This document shows positions 6,122 to 11,000 of a DNA stretch of 11,000 nt, piece by piece. The position numbers and the translations under genes were made by a program. Origin of the DNA: Bacillota bacterium. Its GTDB lineage: Bacteria; Bacillota; Bacilli; Paenibacillales; NBRC-103111. The first letter of the stretch is position 1; the number at the start of each line of letters is the position of its first letter. The stretch is from the NCBI GenBank assembly GCA_023391955.1, contig JAEWAA010000670.1, forward strand, positions 1-11,000. Reading direction: 5' to 3'. The notes below the pieces were generated by a model. That model had not been told where the DNA came from. It saw only the letters and a program-made list of their open reading frames with translations, and did no database searches.

Positions 6122-7477
6122 TTACCCCTTCAGCTCGGACGGGCTGATGCCAAAGTGCTTCTTGAATATTTTACTAAAGTGCTCTGGGGATTCATACCCT
6201 ACCGCTTCGGCAATCTCATAACGGCGCAGGTCTGTGCGGAGCAAGAGCCGTTTGCCCTCCTCCATCCGCAGCTTGGTCACGTAATCCCAGAGGTTCAGGC
6301 CTACCATTTTTTTGAACAGATAGCTCAGGTAATTGGGGCTTAAGTGGACGTAATCCGCAACATCCTGCAGCTTCAGCCCCTTCTGGCTGTAGGCGGTGGC
6401 AATAAACGCCAGGGCTTGCTGGATGGAGCGGTTATTGTCCTCGGCCAGCTGCTCCTGTTCGGGCATAGCCGCCCCAGCTGCCGATCCGGCTAAGGGGGAG
6501 GTTCCCGGTGCACCAGGCTGGAAATCCTCCGCGAAAAAAATGGAATGGTCCTTGTGGAACCGGCTCCAGCCCAACGCATGGCAGGCCTCCCGGTACATGG
6601 CGGGCAGATGTCCGAAGCCGCTGTGGATGGTGCTGATGCCGATTTCATGCTTCACGTGCAGATACCGGGAGATATTGGCATGGATCAGTTGGGCAAGCAT
6701 CAGCAGCTGATTGGCTCCGGTTAAGGTGAAACGGTCCCGGGAGGGGTCCAGCCGGAGGATAATTTCGATGGCCCCGCCTGTGCCGCAGAAGAGGATTTTC
6801 TCCCACTTCTCCAGCGTTTCCTCCACGATGTTCAAGGCCGCATACAGAAACAGCTGCTTATCCCGGAAGCTGAGATTGCTGCTGCCGCTGGACCCCGCCG
6901 TCTGGAAATCCATACGCACATGGAATAGAGCATAGCCGGCATCCTCCTCCACAGCATATCCCTGAGCCTTCAGGATGGACTTGACCTCCGGCTCCCTCAT
7001 CTCCTCCGACAGGAGCTGGTTCAGAATAAAGTATTTTCCTGCCTGCGCCTCCTCCGCAGCCGCCTGGGACCTGCCGGCGGTCTCCGCCAGACCGCGCAGC
7101 TTCACATCCCGGCTGGTCAGCACATGACGCACCACCTCCAGGAATTGGGGCGGAGAGATGGGTTTGACCAGATAGTCCTTCACGCCGAAGCGGAGGGCAT
7201 GGCGGGCGTATTCGAATTCCCCATGGGCGGACAGCACAATAACCGGAAGGGTTGGATTCTCCACAAATACTGCCTCAATAAGCTCAATCCCGTTCATCCC
7301 GGACATCTGGATATCCGTAATAATCAGATCGATGGTCTCCAGACGCAGGTAATCCAGCGCATCGAATCCGTTATAGGCGGTGAAGGTTTCCTTAATCTCC
7401 AACCCGGACCGGGCCAGCAGCGAGGAGATACCCTTGCAGATCATCGGCTCGTCATCCACGATGAGAATATTAACCAT
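6122..7477 (-). CDS. YesN-type response regulator (receiver plus AraC DNA-binding domain)
   Basis: This 451-residue cytoplasmic regulator is phosphorylated by the kinase encoded just upstream and should bind DNA at target promoters. The receiver domain (about 1-120) has the acidic pair D8 and D9, phospho-acceptor D55 (LIITDIQM), S83 and K105 (DYLVKP), all intact. The middle (about 145-320) is a poorly conserved linker domain as in other YesN proteins (IGISTIHSGFGHLPAMYREA). The AraC domain (about 350-451) has two helix-turn-helix units: LQDVADYVHLSPNYLSYLFKK and YEIAEAVGYESPEHFSKIFKK. It is somewhat shorter than many YesN proteins (about 500-540) but complete. The ATG at 7477 lies inside the end of the kinase gene (8-nt overlap), with AGGAGG at 7487-7492, so the two are translationally coupled. 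Likely targets are the importer promoter near 4510 and perhaps its own operon. Confidence 0.94.
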   Translation of the reverse strand: MVNILIVDDEPMICKGISSLLARSGLEIKETFTAYNGFDALDYLRLETIDLIITDIQMSGMNGIELIEAVFVENPTLPVIVLSAHGEFEYARHALRFGVKDYLVKPISPPQFLEVVRHVLTSRDVKLRGLAETAGRSQAAAEEAQAGKYFILNQLLSEEMREPEVKSILKAQGYAVEEDAGYALFHVRMDFQTAGSSGSSNLSFRDKQLFLYAALNIVEETLEKWEKILFCGTGGAIEIILRLDPSRDRFTLTGANQLLMLAQLIHANISRYLHVKHEIGISTIHSGFGHLPAMYREACHALGWSRFHKDHSIFFAEDFQPGAPGTSPLAGSAAGAAMPEQEQLAEDNNRSIQQALAFIATAYSQKGLKLQDVADYVHLSPNYLSYLFKKMVGLNLWDYVTKLRMEEGKRLLLRTDLRRYEIAEAVGYESPEHFSKIFKKHFGISPSELKG

Positions 7478-9275
7478 ATTTTCTCTCCTCCTGGGTATCC
7501 TTGGCGCTATTGGCTTCCCCGTCCACAGCAGGCACGATCAGGGTCACAATGGTGCCTCCTCCCGGCCGGGGGGCATAACGGAGCCCGTACTGCTCCCCGT
7601 AATGCAGCTTAATCCGCTTCTCCACATTCCGGATGCCGTATCCCCCGTTAGGCAGCTCCTCCCGCAGAATCCGGCCGATCCGGTCGTAATCCACCGGCTT
7701 GAAGCCGTTGTCCTCCATATCGATCCGGACCCGCTCCCCCTCCAGCCTTACGGAGATGTGCAGTTCCCCCTCATTGCCCATATGCTTGATTCCGTGCAGG
7801 ATGGAATTTTCGGCCAAGGGCTGCAGGATGACCTTGGGGATCAAATAACCGGCGGCTTGTTCCTCAATGCTCCAGACAATCCGGTAGGAATAGTCATGAC
7901 GCTTCAGCTGCAGCCTCAGGTAAGCCTCCAGATGGGTCAGCTCCTCGCGGATGGGAATCATCAGCTTGCCGCTGCTGAGGCCAATGCGCATTAGCATGGA
8001 TAAATCCTTGATCATCTCCGCCGATTCCGGCGCCCCCTCGAAGGTGGTTTTCCAATAAATGGACTCCAGGGTGTTGTACAGCAGATGAGGATTGATCTGC
8101 GACTGGAGAATGGTCAGTTCGGTCTCAATCTGCTTGATCTCCAGCATGTATTTATCATGGATGGTCTGGTTCAGCCGTTCGGTCATCTGCTCGAACCGTT
8201 CCGACAGAATCCCGATCTCGTCCTTGCGGCGCAGCCCAATCCGCGGCAGCTGCCTGCCCGGTTCATAGGCCCGCATGTAGGAGGCCAGCCTGGACAAAGG
8301 CCGCAGAATCTCGCGGAAGAAGAAGATAATGGCCAGGAACAGCAGGACAAAATACAACAGCATAACCACATGCAGCATCCGCTGGATAGAGGCATGTTCG
8401 CTCAGAATGGCCGACAATGGAAACGCATACAAAAGCTTGGTGCGGCTGTCCTCGCTGTGATGGGTCACAAACATCCACTCCGCCCCGTCCACCTTGACCG
8501 TGGCCACCTGGTCCTGAAGAAGCCCCACCTGCGGGGGAATCGGCGCAGGCTGTCCCAGACTTTCCGTCCCCGTTCCGCTCAATACCACGTTGTTCTCGTT
8601 CAGCAGCATAATTTTGCCCTTGGGAGGCAGATTCACTGTAGCCATGTCCCTTCGCAGCGCCGTATCCATCCCGGTGACCACCAGGGTGCCGATGGGCTTG
8701 TCGCCTTGGGAGATGCTGTTCATCTGGCGGAGATAGGCCAGGGTGTGCTCGCCGGATGGATTAATCCCGAACCGGCGGATCACCATCAGGCTGCCCTTGC
8801 CCTTATCCGCATACGCCTGGAGGAACCAGTCATAATCCCGGAAGGAGCGGATATAGAAAACCCCTCCGGTTCGGGTGTTGGGATCGGGTGTAAAAAAATA
8901 AGTCTGCTGCTCATCGGGAATGAACAGGGAATAGTTGAATTCCGTGGTGGAATATTGGGACAGCAGTGTGTCCATCCGGATAAACCGCTCAAACCGGTCG
9001 CTTTCCGACAGCTCCGTCAGCACCAGCATTTGCTGGGTATCCTGGGCATTCATCAGGCGCTGGGTAGCTTCATCCATGGACATCAGCACCCGGTCCAGGG
9101 TCAGATGGTTGGCCTTCACCAACTGGAGCATGGTTTTGCCCACCTGGTCCTGAGTGGCGCCTTCCACCCGCATGGCGATGATCCCGTCGATAATCAGGAT
9201 GGGCAGCACAATAAAAAAGACAAACATCAGAATCAGCTTTTGGCGGAGGTTCATTCGGTTTACCCAGGCGGCCAA
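7470..9275 (-). CDS. YesM-type sensor histidine kinase (LytS/YesM class)
   Basis: This membrane kinase senses an outside signal and phosphorylates the YesN-type regulator. With a TTG start at 9275 it has 601 residues. A first helix (about 14-33), a large extracellular sensor of the dCache kind (to about 296), a second helix (about 301-320) and a HAMP linker (through RRKDEIGILSERFEQM) are visible. The kinase core has SQINPHLLYNTLE with phospho-acceptor His at about 397, the N-box LQPLAENSILHG, the DNG box and GGYGIRNVEKRI. The usual HFLYNTL is HLLYNTL here, a mild change. The start is uncertain: TTG 9275 has AGGGATGG upstream, ATG 9254 (594 residues) has no ribosome site, and TTG 9347 (625 residues) lacks one and adds an atypical N-terminus. 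It is first in its operon, just after a terminator, so a promoter should lie in 9276-9377; the A/T-rich hexamers there (TAATAT, CATAAT) lack a good -35. Confidence 0.92.
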   Translation of the reverse strand: MAAWVNRMNLRQKLILMFVFFIVLPILIIDGIIAMRVEGATQDQVGKTMLQLVKANHLTLDRVLMSMDEATQRLMNAQDTQQMLVLTELSESDRFERFIRMDTLLSQYSTTEFNYSLFIPDEQQTYFFTPDPNTRTGGVFYIRSFRDYDWFLQAYADKGKGSLMVIRRFGINPSGEHTLAYLRQMNSISQGDKPIGTLVVTGMDTALRRDMATVNLPPKGKIMLLNENNVVLSGTGTESLGQPAPIPPQVGLLQDQVATVKVDGAEWMFVTHHSEDSRTKLLYAFPLSAILSEHASIQRMLHVVMLLYFVLLFLAIIFFFREILRPLSRLASYMRAYEPGRQLPRIGLRRKDEIGILSERFEQMTERLNQTIHDKYMLEIKQIETELTILQSQINPHLLYNTLESIYWKTTFEGAPESAEMIKDLSMLMRIGLSSGKLMIPIREELTHLEAYLRLQLKRHDYSYRIVWSIEEQAAGYLIPKVILQPLAENSILHGIKHMGNEGELHISVRLEGERVRIDMEDNGFKPVDYDRIGRILREELPNGGYGIRNVEKRIKLHYGEQYGLRYAPRPGGGTIVTLIVPAVDGEANSAKDTQEERKYG

Positions 9276-9377
9276 CTGCCATCCATCCCTTCGGGCGGTC
9301 TCAATCCCATTATTATGAAGGAAACCGCCGCGGGAAACCAGAGGCAATATTACGGGCTTCAGGTGCCATCTTACGAT

Positions 9378-9417
9378 AAAAAGCCTCCGGCGCTACAACT
9401 TCAACGCCGGAGGCTTT
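9378..9417 (-). terminator. Strong intrinsic terminator after the CmpB-family gene
   Basis: AAAGCCTCCGGCG (9380-9392) and CGCCGGAGGCTTT (9405-9417) form a perfect 13-bp stem with a 12-nt loop, and the minus-strand transcript then reads TTTTT (9382-9378). It begins 9 nt past the stop codon at 9426 and isolates the sensory operon from the genes to the right. The plus strand shows only TTTCCT after the stem, so action in that direction would be weak. Confidence 0.92.
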
Positions 9418-9425
9418 CCTCTACC

Positions 9426-10001
9426 CTATTTGGCTGCAGGCCGCAAGGCCCGGGCCGACCTGAACACGGTCCAGCCCACATCCGCAAGCAGCACCGTCAG
9501 TGCCAGCTGCCAGCCGCCGTTATGCCAGAAGGGCCCGGCCATGCGGTGCAGCCACGCCGCGGCAGGCTGGAGCACATAGACCATAACGAACACCAGCAGG
9601 GTCCAATACAAGGAGAAGCGCAAACACACCAGACCGTCCAGCTGGAAGCGGCATCCCTCGTAGCTCCAATACTGCTTGTGGAACACATGGCGGAGCATCA
9701 GCCCGCTTATATATTCCACTGACGTTGGCACGGCAAAGGCCAGAAGGACCATCACCCATAAGTGCGTTTCCGGGCCGGAGAGCAAAAGAAGCATTACCGG
9801 GGCGAAGCCGTACATAGGCTTCCAGGGTCCCGTCAAAAATCCCTCTCCTGCAAATCTCCCCTCCACCACCCGGTGGTAACCATGCTCCAGCAGCCAGCCC
9901 ATACAGGCGTACAGCAGAAAGTAAAACAGAATACCGGGCCAATCGTCCAGCGGCAAATAGGCCGGAGCACCGTAGCCCAGGTAACCGGACAGCACTTCCA
10001 T
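9426..10001 (-). CDS. CmpB-family putative ABC transporter membrane protein
   Basis: This 191-residue membrane protein has about five hydrophobic segments (roughly 22-38, 65-76, 80-93, 128-146 and 163-178). The conserved features fit the CmpB/DUF1113 family ("putative ABC transporter type IV"): GWLLEHGYHRVVEGRF, GFLTGPWKPMYGF, EYISGLMLRHVF, then YWSYEGCRFQLDGLVCLRFSLYW. The molecular role of this family is not established, despite its database name, and no ATPase gene is adjacent. The ATG at 10001 has a G-rich ribosome site (GGGAGGGG, within 10011-10018) placed slightly far upstream and partly inside a hairpin. It lies 46 nt after the CoA-activase-like gene, so the two are probably co-transcribed. 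No link with the sugar genes to the left is evident. Confidence 0.82.
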   Translation of the reverse strand: MEVLSGYLGYGAPAYLPLDDWPGILFYFLLYACMGWLLEHGYHRVVEGRFAGEGFLTGPWKPMYGFAPVMLLLLSGPETHLWVMVLLAFAVPTSVEYISGLMLRHVFHKQYWSYEGCRFQLDGLVCLRFSLYWTLLVFVMVYVLQPAAAWLHRMAGPFWHNGGWQLALTVLLADVGWTVFRSARALRPAAK

Positions 10002-10015
10002 CCGCCAAACCCCCT

Positions 10016-10037
10016 CCCACAGGAATTTCCCTGCGGG
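10016..10037 (-). promoter_or_regulatory. Hairpin overlapping the ribosome site of the CmpB-family gene
   Basis: On the transcribed strand CCCGCAGG (from 10037-10030) pairs with CCTGTGGG (from 10023-10016), 8 bp with one G-U pair and a 6-nt loop. The 3' arm ends in GGG, which is also the start of the G-rich ribosome site of the downstream gene, so folding could lower translation. There is no T-run after it, so it is not a terminator. A regulatory role is inferred only. Confidence 0.4.
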
Positions 10038-10047
10038 TTAGGATGCA

Positions 10048-11000
10048 TCAGGAGAAGGATAAATATTCCTTGGCGGTCTGAACAGGTTCCGGCAAGGGAG
10101 TTTCCTCTTCCTCCGCCGGCCGGTTCTGCTTGAGGGCGCCGGCGATCATCAGCTTCAGCCGGTTCAGCTGGTTAACCTCGGCTGCGCCGGGATCATAATC
10201 AATAGCCGCCAGATTGGCATGGGGGTAACGCTCCTTCAGCGCCTTGAACATGCCTCTGCCTGTAATGTGGTTGGGCAGGCAGGCAAAGGGCTGGAGGCAG
10301 GCGATATTATGGACGCCGTCCTCGATCAGCTCTACCATCTCGGCTGTGAGCAGCCAGCCCTCTCCGCATTGATTGCCCAGGGATACCAACCCCTCGACCT
10401 TACGGGTCAGCTCCATGATGGTGTGGGGCGGTGTAAACCGGGTGCTCTTGGACAGAGCTGCCCGCATTTCCGTACGGTACCCCTCCAGAACTTTGGTGAC
10501 CGCCTGCATGGCAAGATGCTTGCCAGCTGTTCTGTTAAGCTTCTTATAATAAAAGTCCGAATCATAGATGCAATACAGGAAAAAGTCCAGCAGATCCGGC
10601 ACTACCGCTTCCATACCCTCCTGCTCCAGATAACCCACAATATCATTGTTGGCGCCGGGATGGAACTTGATAAGAATTTCGCCAACCACGCCCACACGGG
10701 GTTTGCGGCCATCATGAAGGGGTAACCCCTCGAAATCTTCCACGATGCTGCGGATATTGGCTTTGTACACATTTTTCTTGCCGGACCGGACAGATTCCTT
10801 GCAGCGGTCCATCCACTTGCGGAACAAGGCTGCAGCTGATCCCGCCTCCAGCTCATAAGGCCGGGTCCGGTACAAGAGCCGCATCAGCAAATCCCCATAA
10901 GCAAAGGCCATAATCCCCTTGTTCAGCAGCCCCAGGGAAACCTTAAAGCCCGGGCCGGAGGATTCGGAGGTGAAGCCCAGAGGGATCACCGCCACGTCCC
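10048..11000 (-). CDS. CoA-activase / 2-hydroxyacyl-CoA dehydratase-like protein, C-terminal part (start beyond the right edge)
   Basis: The reading frame stays open to the right edge, so the visible 316 residues are the C-terminal piece of a longer protein. They match the last region (COG3581 type) of the very large (about 1400-residue) proteins that join BadF/BcrA-type activase ATPase domains to dehydratase-like domains. Landmarks, numbered from the first in-frame GTG (10995), are VGVVGEILIKFHPGANNDIV (102-121), VVPDLLDFFLY (131-141), NQCGEGWLLTAEM (208-220), IACLQPFACLPNHITGRGM (231-249) and AAIDYDPGAAEVNQLNRLKLM (263-283). Cys 210, 233 and 239 are candidate iron-sulfur ligands. In the related dehydratases the activase uses ATP to pass an electron to an iron-sulfur enzyme; the substrate of this fused group is not known to me. 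The internal GTG at 10995 is not proposed as the true start. The stop is TGA at 10048-10050. Confidence 0.85.
   Translation of the reverse strand, partial: DVAVIPLGFTSESSGPGFKVSLGLLNKGIMAFAYGDLLMRLLYRTRPYELEAGSAAALFRKWMDRCKESVRSGKKNVYKANIRSIVEDFEGLPLHDGRKPRVGVVGEILIKFHPGANNDIVGYLEQEGMEAVVPDLLDFFLYCIYDSDFYYKKLNRTAGKHLAMQAVTKVLEGYRTEMRAALSKSTRFTPPHTIMELTRKVEGLVSLGNQCGEGWLLTAEMVELIEDGVHNIACLQPFACLPNHITGRGMFKALKERYPHANLAAIDYDPGAAEVNQLNRLKLMIAGALKQNRPAEEEETPLPEPVQTAKEYLSFS

Noticed and set aside
8085..9722. Long plus-strand open frame (545 codons) opposite the kinase, the terminator and the CmpB-family gene
   Set aside because: It crosses a strong terminator and two real genes on the opposite strand and shows no domain; it is a shadow.

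Overview
The window looks like a chromosomal segment of a Paenibacillus-type Firmicute. The reasons are an LplB/LplC-type carbohydrate ABC importer, a YesM/YesN-type two-component system, a transmembrane AraC-type regulator, strong AGGAGG ribosome sites, moderately high GC, and dispersed TGCAAAAGTGCAG-type palindromes between genes. The genus is inferred from protein style and gene order, not from a marker gene. Every gene I accept is on the minus strand, so the window is transcribed from right to left.

Right end (9378-11000): the C-terminal piece of a large CoA-activase/2-hydroxyacyl-CoA dehydratase-like protein (cut by the window edge), then a small CmpB-family membrane protein, closed by a strong intrinsic terminator at 9378-9417. 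This part has no evident link to sugar uptake.

Middle (4592-9275): a sensory operon. A YesM-type histidine kinase overlaps a YesN-type response regulator by 8 nt, and a sugar-binding lipoprotein follows 31 nt later. No permease belongs to this operon, which ends in a large hairpin terminator at 4592-4664. This resembles three-component sugar sensing such as AraP-AraS-AraT of Geobacillus, where a dedicated binding protein reports the sugar to the kinase.

Left (974-4532): a separate transport operon with two permeases (LplB-like, LplC-like) and a large LplA-like lipoprotein that is encoded last. A TATACT -10 box and a cre/LacI-type GTAAGCGCTT site lie before the first permease gene, and a GC-rich hairpin separates the second permease gene from the binding-protein gene. 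No ATPase is encoded here, which is normal for this family because a shared MsmX-type ATPase is encoded elsewhere.

Far left (1-973): a 456-nt intergenic region with a symmetric cluster of palindromic repeats, then the start of a transmembrane AraC-type regulator running off the edge. The likely picture is sugar sensing by the central operon, activation of the importer genes, carbon catabolite control at the cre-like site, and a second regulator downstream, possibly for enzyme genes beyond the left edge. The sugar cannot be read from this window. I found no wholly new system. The best leads are the permease-less sensory operon, the repeat cluster and the transporter's control region.
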